Source: Mycobacterium sp. DL440
GTDB lineage: Bacteria; Actinomycetota; Actinomycetes; Mycobacteriales; Mycobacteriaceae
Direction: 5' to 3'
Assembly: GCF_011745145.1 (NCBI RefSeq)
Contig: NZ_CP050191.1
Coordinates: 6,310,467-6,374,466 of the forward strand
Length of the DNA: 64,000 bases
Shown: positions 18,106 to 26,727 of the stretch, one piece after another
How the letters are laid out: each line of letters begins with the position of its first letter
Numbering within the stretch: position 1 is the stretch's first letter
Position numbers and translations under genes: made by a program
Notes under the pieces: generated by a model
Told to the model about the DNA's origin: nothing
The model's database searches: none
What the model saw: the letters and a program-made list of their open reading frames with translations, nothing else

Positions 18106-18527
18106 GCTGCCTTCACATAGCAGAAGGTTTGGGCGTTCAATCCAGTAACCGTTCTCTCTTCTTTGACCTCGTCATCGACGGTGACTCGGCAACTGATGCT
18201 GTCCCCGTCGCCTTGCGCCATGATGTTCGGCTGCACCGAGGGCAACGTGGTTTGCAGTGTCAAAGTCCATGGCAGCGGCACAGTTCCGGTGCGTTGGGGT
18301 TTGCCTTCGAGGTCCATGTAGTTGATGACGGCAGTGCTGCCCGCGCCGAAGATTTCGTACTTCACGAACGTGGGGTTGAAGTCCTCGGCGTTATCCGAGG
18401 TGGTGTCGGTGATGATGACCGGATGCGCGCCGAAGACCTTGCGGACGTTCGTGACGATCAGCACGCCGGCCACTATGGCGACGATGATCAGTACGGGAAG
18501 CCAGATTCGGCGAATTGCGCCGATCAT
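18102..18527 (-). CDS. mmpS: MmpS-family membrane accessory protein
   Basis: A 141-residue protein with one N-terminal helix ([21 protein letters not shown]) and an extracytoplasmic beta-sandwich domain with [22 protein letters not shown] near the end, as in MmpS4 and MmpS5. It works with the MmpL protein encoded immediately downstream (4-nt overlap). Start codon ATG is at 18525-18527. The upstream 178 nt carry the dyad operator shared with the divergent TetR gene. Confidence 0.92.
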   Translation of the reverse strand: MIGAIRRIWLPVLIIVAIVAGVLIVTNVRKVFGAHPVIITDTTSDNAEDFNPTFVKYEIFGAGSTAVINYMDLEGKPQRTGTVPLPWTLTLQTTLPSVQPNIMAQGDGDSISCRVTVDDEVKEERTVTGLNAQTFCYVKAA

Positions 18528-18652
18528 CGCGACCGTCCTGAGGGAAAGGCCGCTGCGGGCGTATCGGCTGTAATTGTGGGCCTCCCGACGTTCGATGCGT
18601 TCGCGACCTGGCTGTTAGGCGGCCTACGCAGTTCGAAGGGTAAGTTAGTCGA

Positions 18653-18679
18653 ATAAGTGGATAGTTTCAATCCACTTAT
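18653..18679. promoter_or_regulatory. 27-bp dyad operator in the mmpS-tetR intergenic region
   Basis: Perfect 10-bp inverted repeat, ATAAGTGGAT (18653-18662) and ATCCACTTAT (18670-18679), with a 7-nt spacer. It lies 27 nt before the tetR start and 126 nt before mmpS, the place expected for a TetR-family repressor acting on both. The symmetry is seen directly; binding by the adjacent TetR protein is inferred. Confidence 0.8.
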
Positions 18680-18705
18680 GACGCCGCTCACTTAAGCTGG
18701 GAGAT

Positions 18706-19368
18706 ATGACCGAGGAAACACGCCGCGTACTGCGTAGGGACGCAGAGCGCAACCGGCAGCGGGTGCTCGAAGCCGCGCGGGAGCTGTTTGCCGAGAAAGG
18801 TCTCGAAGCGACGCTGAACGACGTCGCGCGGCACGCCAACCTCGGGGTGGGCACGGTCTACCGGCGGTTCGCCACGAAGGAGGAGCTGATCGCGGCCATC
18901 TTCGTAGACGGTATGCAGCAGCTCACCGCGCTGGCCGAAACCGCACTGCAACAAGAAGATTCATGGCAGGGATTCGCGTGGTATGTCGAGAAGATGTGCG
19001 AGATCACGGCGACTGACCGAGGGTTGCGGGAAATTGCGTTCAGCAAGGCTTACGGCTGCGACCGGGTGAAGGCCTGCCAGGAGCAGCTCGTCCCGGTGTT
19101 GACCAAGCTCGTCGAGCGGGCGCAGAGCGACGGCTACCTACGTCCGGAGGCGTCGTCGACGGACACGCCGCTCTTCGGGCTCTTGGCCGGCGCGGTAAGC
19201 GAGTTCGCCGGTCATGTCGACCCCCACCTCTGGCGCCGATATGTGGCCATCCTGCTGGACGGCATGCGCTGCCACGCTGACCAGTCACCCATCCCGGTGA
19301 AAGCGCTCGACAAAGAAGGGCTCGACACCGCGATGCAGACATGGGAGCCGGCCGGGCCGCCGCGGTGA
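18706..19368 (+). CDS. TetR-family transcriptional regulator of the mmpS-mmpL unit
   Basis: A 220-residue regulator. The N-terminal helix-turn-helix is clear (RVLEAARELFAEKGLEATLNDVARHANLGVGTVYRRFATKEEL, residues about 17-60); the rest is a ligand/dimer domain. It is divergent from mmpS, with a perfect dyad operator between them. In M. abscessus a TetR gene (MAB_4384) represses a divergent mmpS5-mmpL5 pair, the same layout. The inducer is not known here. Confidence 0.9.
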   Translation: MTEETRRVLRRDAERNRQRVLEAARELFAEKGLEATLNDVARHANLGVGTVYRRFATKEELIAAIFVDGMQQLTALAETALQQEDSWQGFAWYVEKMCEITATDRGLREIAFSKAYGCDRVKACQEQLVPVLTKLVERAQSDGYLRPEASSTDTPLFGLLAGAVSEFAGHVDPHLWRRYVAILLDGMRCHADQSPIPVKALDKEGLDTAMQTWEPAGPPR

Positions 19369-19427
19369 CAACCGCCCCCGGGGTGGCGCCGACGTTTCGG
19401 GAACGCTTGTGTGGGCACAATATCCAC

Positions 19428-20288
19428 GTGGGAATCAACGGTGAGGCAGAAGTGGGTGCAGGTCAGTTGTTCTGCGGTGTCGATCTGGCCCGGCGTATCG
19501 AGAAGGCCGAGTCGGATCTGATCGTCGCGGCGACCCGGGCCGCCCGTGACCGTGGCGCCGACGGGCTGACGTTGCCGGTGGCCGGCGGATTCGCCTGTTT
19601 CGCCGAGACCGGTTCGCCGATGAACAAGGTGGTCGGCCTCGGCTTCGGCGGCGTGCCCGATGAAGCGGTGCTGGGCGAGATCGAGCGGGCTTTCGCTGCC
19701 GCGGGCAGCGAAACCCGGGTGGAGCTGTCCAGCCTGGCCGATCCCGAGATCGCCGCGCTGTTGTCCGGCCGGGGCTATCGCCTCGTCGAGTTCGAGAACG
19801 TCCTCGGCCGCCCTATCGGCGTCGAGGCGCCGTTGGTCACAGAGGTGGACGTGCGCCGGGCCGCCGATCTCACCGCCTGGGTGAACATCGTGGTGGAGGG
19901 TTTCGCCCATCCCGACGGTGAAGGCGCGGTCAGCCATGAGCAGTTCCCCGCCGGTATCATCGAGCGGGCCGAGCGTGACATCGAAAAAGCCGGGGCCACA
20001 CCATATATCGCGCTGTGTGACGGGGCGGTCGCCGGCGGCGCGATGATGCGGTTGGCCGATGGGATCGCTCAGTTGGCGGGAGCCGCGACGGCTCCGGCCT
20101 ACCGGCGTCGCGGCGTCCAGGCCGCGCTGCTGGCGGCGCGGCTGGCCGAGGCTGCCGACGCCGGATGCGAGATCGCCGTGGTGACGACGGCGCCCGGCTC
20201 GAAGTCTCAGCACAACGTGCAGCGCAGAGGTTTTCAACTGCTCTACACCCGGGCGATCCTGGTGAAACCGGCCGAGGCGGTTCAGTAG
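19428..20288 (+). CDS. GNAT-family N-acetyltransferase
   Basis: A protein of about 286 residues if it starts at the GTG at 19428; in-frame upstream starts exist but would overlap the tetR gene. The C-terminal half has GNAT features: ALCDGAVAGGAMMRLADGIAQLAGAATAPAYRRRGVQAALLAARLAEAADAG, including the acetyl-CoA pyrophosphate loop RRRGVQAAL. The N-terminal half is less conserved and may be a degenerate GNAT domain. Its last 7 nt overlap the convergent PPOX gene. Substrate unknown. Confidence 0.82.
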   Translation: MGINGEAEVGAGQLFCGVDLARRIEKAESDLIVAATRAARDRGADGLTLPVAGGFACFAETGSPMNKVVGLGFGGVPDEAVLGEIERAFAAAGSETRVELSSLADPEIAALLSGRGYRLVEFENVLGRPIGVEAPLVTEVDVRRAADLTAWVNIVVEGFAHPDGEGAVSHEQFPAGIIERAERDIEKAGATPYIALCDGAVAGGAMMRLADGIAQLAGAATAPAYRRRGVQAALLAARLAEAADAGCEIAVVTTAPGSKSQHNVQRRGFQLLYTRAILVKPAEAVQ

Positions 20289-20896
20289 AGCATCTTGCGC
20301 AGGCTGTCCTCGCTGTAATACGCGTCGAGCTCGGCCTGGGTCTGCTCGGGTTTGAAGGCCTTGGCCATCTGCGCCACCGAGGGCACCGCAGTCGGGTTCC
20401 AGCTCTCGGGCTTCCACGCCTCCGAACGCAGGAATGCCTTCGGGCAGTGGAAGAACACTTCTTCGATGGCGATCTCCAGAGCCAGGATCGGCCGCTTGCT
20501 GCCTACCACCATGGCATCGAAATAGTCGGCGTCCGAAAGGATCTGGGCGGTGCCGTTGATACGCAGGGTGTCACCGCGGCCGGGGATGACGAACACGGTG
20601 CCCACGTGCGGTCGCTGCAGGATATTGAGGAAGCCGTCGACGCGCCGGTTGCCGGGCCGTTCCGGGATCGCGATCGTGGTGTCATCGATGATCTGGACGA
20701 AACCCGCTGGGTCCCCCTTGGGGGAGACGTCGACGCGGCCGTGCGCATCGGTGGTCGCCACGAAGCCCAGTGGTGACTGCTTGAGCCAGCCCTGCTGCGC
20801 TTCAGACAGGCGGTCGGTCACCTTCTTGGCTACTGCTGCTGTGGGTTGCCCGACGATGGCGCGCAGCTCATCCGCGGAGGTCACTTCTCGGCGCAT
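20282..20896 (-). CDS. PPOX-type FMN flavoprotein (MSMEG_1061 family)
   Basis: A 204-residue split-barrel protein related to pyridoxamine 5'-phosphate oxidases. Visible blocks: GFVATTDAHGRVDVSPKGDPAGFVQIIDDTTIAIPERPGNRR and NILQRPHVGTVFVIPGRGDTLRINGTA, the FMN-binding strands of the family. The chromosomal place, next to menE, is the same as that of the family's namesake in M. smegmatis. It may bind FMN or F420; substrate unknown. It follows menE by 81 nt on the same strand and may be co-transcribed. Confidence 0.82.
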   Translation of the reverse strand: MRREVTSADELRAIVGQPTAAVAKKVTDRLSEAQQGWLKQSPLGFVATTDAHGRVDVSPKGDPAGFVQIIDDTTIAIPERPGNRRVDGFLNILQRPHVGTVFVIPGRGDTLRINGTAQILSDADYFDAMVVGSKRPILALEIAIEEVFFHCPKAFLRSEAWKPESWNPTAVPSVAQMAKAFKPEQTQAELDAYYSEDSLRKMLY

Positions 20897-20977
20897 GTGT
20901 CCATCATGCCTGCGTCGACAACTGAATTGTCTTGACCCGGAATTCGGTGGCCGGCCTGCGAGAGCAACGCCCCGGGC

Positions 20978-22069
20978 TCAGCTGTATCGGGCGGCCAGCG
21001 CTCGGCGGTCCACCTTGCCGATGCCGCGACGCGGCAACTCGTCGACAATGTGCACCTCGCGCGGTGCCGCGGTGGCATCCAGGGTTTGTGACACCTGGGC
21101 CCGGAGTTCAGCCACGTCGGGGGCCGCCGAACCCGGGGTCAGTACCAGCGCGACCACCACCCGCTGACCGAGTCGCTCGTCGCGGACCCCGAACACCGCG
21201 CAGTCGGCGATCGCCGGGTGGCCGGCCAGTGCGGACTCGACCAGTTGTGGCAGCACCGTCAGCCCGCCCGTGCTGACCGCGTCGTCTACCCGGCCCAGGA
21301 CCCGGAGCGCGCCCGAATCATCCACGGCGCCAAGATCATCGGTGCGGAACCAGCCAGGCTCGGCGAACGGGTCAGGTGTGATCGGGTTGCGATACCCTTT
21401 GGCCACGGTGGCGCCGCCGAGCAGGATGCGGGCATTTTCGATACGGACCTTCACGCCGTCGAGTGCCACGCCGTCGTACACGCAGCCACCGGCGGTCTCG
21501 CTCATCCCGTAGGTGCGCACCACGTTAACCCCCGCCGCCTGCGCACGTTCGGCCACGCCGCCAGGCATCGGCCCGCCGCCGATCAGCACGGCATCGAGTT
21601 CGGCCAGCGCGTCCGCGGCGGCGGGGTCCTGCAAGGACTTGTCCAGCTGCACCGCAACCAGTGAGGCGTAGCGGCGTCCAGTACCCAAAGCGGCCACCGC
21701 AGAGGGCAACTCGCTCGGGACGAACGAAGCCGGGACGGCGACGGGCGTGGTGCCGGCCAGCGTGCTGCGCACCAGGACCTGCAGGCCCGCAATGTGATGG
21801 GCGGGCAGGGCGAGCAGCCACCGCCCCTCACCACCCAGCCGGGCGTGGGTGGACTCGGCGCTGGATCGCAACGCAGCCGCCGTCAGCAACGCGCCTTTGG
21901 GTTTGCCGGTGGTGCCCGACGTCGAGATCACCAGGGCGACGTCGTCGTCGATGTCGTCCCCTGCGCGCAAAGTGGTTGTCAGCAGGGACGTCTGACGTTC
22001 GTCGTCGGCGGGCACCGGCAGGATCGCCGACCCGCGTCCGGCCAGGACGTCATCGAGGACCGCCAGCAA
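20978..22069 (-). CDS. menE: o-Succinylbenzoate-CoA ligase (N-terminus uncertain)
   Basis: An ANL-family enzyme that makes o-succinylbenzoyl-CoA for menaquinone. The ATP motif STSGTTGKPKG is near the N-terminus of this short, N-terminally reduced mycobacterial form; YGMSETAGG and WFRTDDLG follow. From the TTG at 22067-22069 the product is 363 residues. The conserved mycobacterial start (a-LRPVTVGS) lies 15 codons further up, but there the codon at 22112-22114 is ATA instead of ATG/GTG, overlapping the stop of the preceding DUF3349 gene, and no standard start exists before an in-frame TGA. So either ATA or TTG is used. Confidence 0.88.
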   Translation of the reverse strand: MLAVLDDVLAGRGSAILPVPADDERQTSLLTTTLRAGDDIDDDVALVISTSGTTGKPKGALLTAAALRSSAESTHARLGGEGRWLLALPAHHIAGLQVLVRSTLAGTTPVAVPASFVPSELPSAVAALGTGRRYASLVAVQLDKSLQDPAAADALAELDAVLIGGGPMPGGVAERAQAAGVNVVRTYGMSETAGGCVYDGVALDGVKVRIENARILLGGATVAKGYRNPITPDPFAEPGWFRTDDLGAVDDSGALRVLGRVDDAVSTGGLTVLPQLVESALAGHPAIADCAVFGVRDERLGQRVVVALVLTPGSAAPDVAELRAQVSQTLDATAAPREVHIVDELPRRGIGKVDRRALAARYS

Positions 22070-22110
22070 CTCATCCGTCGCGGATCCGACGGTGACGGGG
22101 CGCAGGACGG

Positions 22111-22464
22111 CTATGCCGGGCCCCCTGGCTCTTTCGGGTCGTCGCCGTTGTCACTGCCGGTGTCGTTGACGTCTTCGCCATCGCGCGGATCGTCCAACGG
22201 CCAGCCCTTGGCGGCCAGTCGTGCCCGTACTCGTTCGACGTCCTCGGCGCGGGGCAGCTCGTCGGTGATCTGAGTGATCAGGACCCCGATGTCGATGTGA
22301 TCGAAATCACCGCGATCGATGAGATCCCGTGCGACGGCCTTGACTTCGTCGTTGGTCAGGCGCCGGGTCAACAGCGCCAACAGCGGCACCCGGTCTGGTC
22401 CTGGCACCCCCTCGGGGTACCCGGCGTTCAGCCAGGCCGCGATCTTCGCGAGAAATGCGTTCAC
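22111..22464 (-). CDS. DUF3349-family protein
   Basis: A 117-residue protein, GTG start at 22462-22464 after an AGGAG site. It begins NAFLAKIAAWLNAGYPEGVPGPDRVPLLALLTRRLTNDEV, the DUF3349 helical core, and ends in an acidic Asp/Asn/Gly-rich tail not found in its paralogue at 24338-24646. M. tuberculosis has Rv0543c in this place. Function unknown. Its stop codon overlaps the expected beginning of menE, so menE translation may be coupled to it. Confidence 0.85.
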   Translation of the reverse strand: MNAFLAKIAAWLNAGYPEGVPGPDRVPLLALLTRRLTNDEVKAVARDLIDRGDFDHIDIGVLITQITDELPRAEDVERVRARLAAKGWPLDDPRDGEDVNDTGSDNGDDPKEPGGPA

Positions 22465-22627
22465 TGCGCCTACTCCTGATGGTGCACCCCGAGGCTGCTG
22501 TCCCAATTCGGTGGGGCAGCAGCCGGAAGACCGCATTGATGTTAGTGGTGCCGGCCGACTCTGGCTCGCAGTGAACTTATCGGCCGATCGAGGATCGGCA
22601 AACCGCCCCGGCGAACAATCCGGGGTG

Positions 22628-22649
22628 GGCAGATGAACACTCGGTGAAC
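22628..22649 (-). promoter_or_regulatory. PHO-box-like direct repeat upstream of pitA
   Basis: On the minus strand two adjacent 11-mers read GTTCACCGAGT and GTTCATCTGCC, direct repeats with the GTTCAyC core and 11-bp period known for PhoB/PhoP/RegX3-type response regulators of actinobacteria. They stand about 85 nt before the pitA start and next to a -10-like TAGAAT at 22665-22670. Phosphate-dependent control by SenX3-RegX3 is inferred. Confidence 0.55.
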
Positions 22650-22733
22650 TCATTTGAAGCGTATTAGAATTCCCAGCTCAGCGAGGTGTTTCTGGCTGGT
22701 CAAAATCGCCTGCGGTCCGACAGAATTACCGCC

Positions 22734-24005
22734 ATGAGCGCTGAGCTGATCGTCCTGGTGCTGTTGATAGCAACGGCACTGGCTTTTGACTTCACAAACG
22801 GCTTTCACGACACCGGCAACGCCATGGCCACCTCGATCGCCACCCGCGCTCTCAAGCCGAAGACAGCGGTGCTGCTGGCCGGGGTGCTGAACTTGGTCGG
22901 TGCGTTCCTCTCGGTCGAGGTCGCCATCACGGTCACCAGCTCGGTGCTGAAAATCCAGGACTCCAAGACCGGATCCCTGATCCCGACGATCGATGCCTCG
23001 ACCGGGCTGACGATCATCTTCGCCGGCCTGATCGGCGGCATCCTGTGGAACCTGCTGACGTGGTTGTTCGGCATCCCGTCGAGCTCGTCGCATGCGCTGT
23101 TCGGTGGGTTGATCGGCGCCGGCCTGGCGGCGGTCGGTCTGGCCGGGGTGAACTGGTCCGGCGTCAGTCAGAAGGTGCTCATCCCGGCGGTGGCCGCCCC
23201 GGTGATCGCCTGCCTGGTGGCCGGCTGCGGCACCTGGCTCGTCTACCGCATCACCCGCAACGTCGCGCAGAAGCGTCGTGAGTCGGGCTTCCGCTGGGGA
23301 CAGATCGCCACCGCCTCGCTCGTTGCGCTCTCGCACGGAACCAACGACGCCCAGAAGACGATGGGCGTCATCGCGCTCGCCCTCATCACCACCGGTCATC
23401 TCAGCGGGGACGTGAAGAACGACGGGCTGCCGTTCTGGATCATCGCCTCGTGCGCGCTGGCCATTGGCCTGGGCACCTACATAGGCGGCTGGCGGGTGAT
23501 CCGCACGCTGGGCAAGGGTCTCGTCGAGATCGAGTCCCCGCAGGGCCTGGCCGCCGAGGCATCCTCGGCCGCGATCATCCTGAGCTCCAGCGCGGCCGGC
23601 ATGGCCCTGTCCACCACCCACGTGGCGACCGGTTCGATCCTGGGCAGCGGTGTCGGTAAGCCCGGTGCCGAGGTGCGCTGGGCGGTCGCCGGCCGGATGG
23701 CGGTGGCCTGGCTGGTCACGCTGCCCGCCGCAGGCCTCGTCGGTGCGCTGGCCTATTGGCTGTCCCACGGGGTGGAGTCACTGACCTCCTCGTCGCTGGC
23801 CGGTGACGGGCTGATCTTCCTGGTCCTGGTCGCCCTGTCCGGGTACATGTGGTGGCGCGCCCAGCAGCAGAAGGTCGACCACAGCAACGTCAACGCCGAT
23901 TGGGATCAGTCCACCAACTCGGTGGTGCCCGCCGAGGTGCGCGACGCCGCCATCCCGAGCAACGACAAGCCCGAGAAGTCCGGCGCCGACAAGGCCGCGG
24001 TCTGA
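22734..24005 (+). CDS. pitA: Low-affinity inorganic phosphate transporter PitA
   Basis: A 423-residue PiT-family symporter (metal-phosphate:H+). The two inverted family repeats are visible: GFHDTGNAMATSIATRALKP near residue 22 and SHGTNDAQKTMGVIALALI near residue 200, each with the conserved Asn-Asp/His core. About ten membrane helices are predicted and a hydrophilic C-terminal tail. The ATG at 22734 is chosen because the family N-terminus starts there. It is followed by a small membrane protein and a DUF3349 gene in the same orientation, probably one operon. Confidence 0.95.
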   Translation: MSAELIVLVLLIATALAFDFTNGFHDTGNAMATSIATRALKPKTAVLLAGVLNLVGAFLSVEVAITVTSSVLKIQDSKTGSLIPTIDASTGLTIIFAGLIGGILWNLLTWLFGIPSSSSHALFGGLIGAGLAAVGLAGVNWSGVSQKVLIPAVAAPVIACLVAGCGTWLVYRITRNVAQKRRESGFRWGQIATASLVALSHGTNDAQKTMGVIALALITTGHLSGDVKNDGLPFWIIASCALAIGLGTYIGGWRVIRTLGKGLVEIESPQGLAAEASSAAIILSSSAAGMALSTTHVATGSILGSGVGKPGAEVRWAVAGRMAVAWLVTLPAAGLVGALAYWLSHGVESLTSSSLAGDGLIFLVLVALSGYMWWRAQQQKVDHSNVNADWDQSTNSVVPAEVRDAAIPSNDKPEKSGADKAAV

Positions 24006-24042
24006 TCGCCCCGACCACATACAGCGGACACAAGGAATCGTA

Positions 24043-24327
24043 ATGACTTATCTGGAAGCCATTTTCAAGGTGCTCGTGGTGGGGCTGATCCTCGGCGCCG
24101 GTCTGCCTGCGGTGTTCGCCGCGGGACTCGTGACCTACTCCAACGGTGCCGGCGGCGTGAACGCCGACGGCACCACCCACGCCCCCAACCCGGCGCTGAA
24201 GGCCCTCGGATTGGCGTTGTTCGTCCTGGTCGGTCTGGTGATCCTGGTGGCCATCGCGTGGATCACGCGGACCACGATGATCCACCACACCGGTATCGAC
24301 CTCTTCCCGTTCCTGCCCACGAAGTGA
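24043..24327 (+). CDS. Small two-helix membrane protein (Rv0544c type)
   Basis: A 94-residue protein with two membrane helices (about residues 5-32 and 52-76) joined by a Gly/Asn-rich extracytoplasmic loop, and a short tail. It starts 38 nt after pitA with GGA-type ribosome site ACAAGGAATCGT. In M. tuberculosis a protein of the same size and layout is next to pitA. It may be an accessory subunit of the phosphate transporter; no direct evidence. Confidence 0.82.
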   Translation: MTYLEAIFKVLVVGLILGAGLPAVFAAGLVTYSNGAGGVNADGTTHAPNPALKALGLALFVLVGLVILVAIAWITRTTMIHHTGIDLFPFLPTK

Positions 24328-24337
24328 GCTGAGCATC

Positions 24338-24646
24338 ATGGCTGAAACGACGAGCTTCCTGGACAACGTGCTGCGCTGGCTGCGTGCCGGTTACCCCGAA
24401 GGGGTGCCGCACACGGATCAGTTCGCCCTGCTGGCGCTGCTGACCCGGTCACTGTCCGAGGACGAGGTGGTCCAAGCCGCCCACAACATCCTGCGGTCCA
24501 GCACCGGCGACAGCCCTGTTACCGACGACGACATCCGTCTTGCGGTGCAGGACGTCATCGACAAGGAGCCCAACCCCGAAGAGGTCAATCAGGTTGCCTC
24601 GCGGCTGGCCTCGGTGGGCTGGCCGCTGTCGACACCCTCGCGCTGA
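24338..24646 (+). CDS. DUF3349-family protein (second copy)
   Basis: A 102-residue protein, SFLDNVLRWLRAGYPEGVPHTDQFALLALLTRSLSEDEV..., ending SRLASVGWPLSTPSR. It is clearly paralogous to the protein encoded at 22111-22464, which shares LNAGYPEGVPGPD and the WPL motif near the end. It starts 10 nt after the two-helix protein and ends the pitA operon. Two DUF3349 genes therefore flank pitA, one on each strand. Function unknown. Confidence 0.88.
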   Translation: MAETTSFLDNVLRWLRAGYPEGVPHTDQFALLALLTRSLSEDEVVQAAHNILRSSTGDSPVTDDDIRLAVQDVIDKEPNPEEVNQVASRLASVGWPLSTPSR

Positions 24647-24753
24647 ATTCTCGGGCCGCTTCGGCGGGCCGGCCATTCGCGTCGCCGTTTTCCACTCCAG
24701 GGTCGCGGCCGCAGCGGATCGACGACCCAGAGGTAGAAAGCGGCGTGGGGGAC

Positions 24754-25137
24754 TCAGCGGCGGGTGTCCCGGCGCAGCGGGTGGGTCGCGGGCACCTGGA
24801 CGAAGATCAGCGTGATGCCGTCGGGGTCCGCCACGTGCATCTCGTGCAGACCCCACGGCTCCTCGGCCGCGGCCCGGGCGATCTCCACTCCCCGGCCTTC
24901 CAGTTCGGACTGGGTGGCGTAGACGTCGCGCACCTGCAACCACAATGCACCCGGGAACACCCCAGACTCGGTGGGGCTGTGATGTCCGGCCAACTCGATC
25001 AGGGACTGCCCGGCGTAAAAGACTGTGCCGGCGCCGTATTCGCGGGCGATGGCCAGACCGATCCCGTCGCGGTAGAACTCGACCGACTTCGGGTAGTCGA
25101 CCGGTCGGATCAACATCCGGCTGGCCAGGATTTCCAT
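24754..25137 (-). CDS. Glyoxalase/VOC-family protein (Rv0546c type)
   Basis: A 127-residue single VOC module with two beta-alpha-beta-beta-beta units: SVEFYRDGIGLAIAREYGAGTVFYAG and WGLHEMHVADPDGITLIFVQVP. The second ends with the family pattern DPDGxxLxF. Metal ligands typical of glyoxalase I are partly present (His/Glu in the second half). Relatives include isomerases, lyases and antibiotic-binding proteins, so the reaction is unknown. The gene is convergent with the pitA operon. Confidence 0.85.
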   Translation of the reverse strand: MEILASRMLIRPVDYPKSVEFYRDGIGLAIAREYGAGTVFYAGQSLIELAGHHSPTESGVFPGALWLQVRDVYATQSELEGRGVEIARAAAEEPWGLHEMHVADPDGITLIFVQVPATHPLRRDTRR

Positions 25138-25185
25138 GTCCCTTGTCTACCACCGCCAGGTGCCCGGTCGGATCCATGACACGGG

Positions 25186-26562
25186 TCAGTCGGGTCGTCC
25201 CGGCATCCGGCGGGCGCGGTCGCTGGCCCGCAATCCGATGGCGAAGGCTGCCTGGTCCTCGAAACTCATCGGGTTCCGTCCGGTGATCTCGTGGATGCGG
25301 CTCAGCCGGTGCCGCACGGTGTTGGTGTGCAGGAACAGCTCGCGGGCGGTGTCGATGAGCGACCCGTTGGTGGCCAGGAAGGCCCGCAGCGTCCGGACAT
25401 GCTGGGTGCCCCGGTCCTTGTCCAGGCCCTCCAACGGGTCGATGAGCTGGCTTTTGAACGGGGCCAACCGGTTCAAGGGCAGGCCCTCCAGCAGGCTGTC
25501 GAACGTGCTCAGCTGATCGGGGCCGATGCTGCCGCCGTGCTGCTGCGCCAGGTCGAGGGCGATGCGGGCCTGGGTGATCGCTGCCCCGAGCTCGGCCAGC
25601 GGCGCGGCCGCGGCGTGGCCCGAGGGCAGCGAGAGTTCGGCGGTGTTGCGGGTGCGGGCGCCGGCCTCCAGCACCAGACACACCTCGGGTGCATCGCCGA
25701 CCATGGCATCGGGAAATGCCATCGACAGCACGGCGCCGGCCCCGGCGGGCCAGGCCGAGCAGTTCAGCTCGGGTGCGGCCAGCCCCGGCCAGTCCAACAG
25801 CTGATTGAGAGCGTCGGGCAGCAGCATGCGCCGCTCGATCAGCGACAGCAGTTGCCCGACACGTTCGCGGGAGAGCGCGGATTCGATGTCGCGTTCCCCT
25901 TGAGCGGCCTGGACGAATCGCGCGATCAGCTCCAGCACCGCAGTTTCGGGCGGGTCGCCGCTGCCCACCGAGGTCAGGGTTCCCAGGCCGTCGACCGCGA
26001 CGGTGGCCCCCGCGTCCCCAGGTGCTCCGTCGGGATCCAGCAGGAGGTGACAACCCAGCACCTCACCTGCCCGGTACAGGAGCTGGCGTACCGACTCGCG
26101 CCGTCGTTGCGACGAAAGTAATTCGGGCATGAGGGAATTGGTGGCCCGCGCGACGGCTATCTCGCCGCCGAGCTGAGAATCTGCGACATAGCGGCTCACG
26201 GAGGAGAACGGCACATTGGGCGGGGCGATGAGGATCGGCAGGCCGTCGCGGGCGGCCGAGGTGATCAGCGCGTCTGGAACAGTGTCGTGCACATCCCCGA
26301 TGCCGAAGCACAGGGCGGCGGCCCCGGCCTGGGTCAACGATTCGACGAAAGCCGCACAGTCCTGGGGGGTCTGCAGGCTGATACCCACCGTGCAGACCAG
26401 TTCGCCACCGCGCAGATACCGCGACGGGTCCCGCAACTCGGTGGTGTGCACCCAGCTGACCGGTTGGTTCAGGTCACCGGTGGGCTCGTCGGGGGTGATC
26501 AGGCCCCGGTGCGACTCGAGTAGATCGCGCAGCGTCGGTACGACGTCGCGGCGTTCCGCCAT
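25186..26562 (-). CDS. PucR-family transcriptional regulator
   Basis: A 458-residue regulator starting at the ATG at 26560-26562. The N-terminal PucR sensory domain is seen (TLRDLLESHRGL..., about residues 8-130), a middle region, and a C-terminal helix-turn-helix: LRAFLATNGSLIDTARELFLHTNTVRHRLSRIHEITGRNP, near residues 385-430. PucR proteins control purine, amine and amino-acid catabolic genes. It is divergent from a permease that heads a five-gene catabolic cluster and is probably its activator. Confidence 0.92.
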   Translation of the reverse strand: MAERRDVVPTLRDLLESHRGLITPDEPTGDLNQPVSWVHTTELRDPSRYLRGGELVCTVGISLQTPQDCAAFVESLTQAGAAALCFGIGDVHDTVPDALITSAARDGLPILIAPPNVPFSSVSRYVADSQLGGEIAVARATNSLMPELLSSQRRRESVRQLLYRAGEVLGCHLLLDPDGAPGDAGATVAVDGLGTLTSVGSGDPPETAVLELIARFVQAAQGERDIESALSRERVGQLLSLIERRMLLPDALNQLLDWPGLAAPELNCSAWPAGAGAVLSMAFPDAMVGDAPEVCLVLEAGARTRNTAELSLPSGHAAAAPLAELGAAITQARIALDLAQQHGGSIGPDQLSTFDSLLEGLPLNRLAPFKSQLIDPLEGLDKDRGTQHVRTLRAFLATNGSLIDTARELFLHTNTVRHRLSRIHEITGRNPMSFEDQAAFAIGLRASDRARRMPGRPD

Positions 26563-26669
26563 GGGGATCAGCGTAACGCCGTCGTCACACCTGCGTCGGC
26601 GGGCGTTGTCGGATCCTCCAATGTCGACCTGGTGCGACAGTGGGTTTGCAGCGTGTTCGCCGCGATTGC

Positions 26670-26709
26670 TTGGCGGTTGCACCATTGCGGCGTGATAGTT
26701 CCTGCAACC
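26670..26709 (+). promoter_or_regulatory. Putative promoter and dyad of the PucR-controlled cluster
   Basis: TTGGCG (26670-26675), 17 nt, TGATAG (26693-26698) form a plausible sigma-A-like promoter before the permease start at 26728. A 7-bp inverted repeat, GGTTGCA (26675-26681) and TGCAACC (26703-26709), brackets the spacer and -10. It may be the PucR site. Assigned by eye only. Confidence 0.4.
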
Positions 26710-26727
26710 AATCAGAGGGAGCGCACG

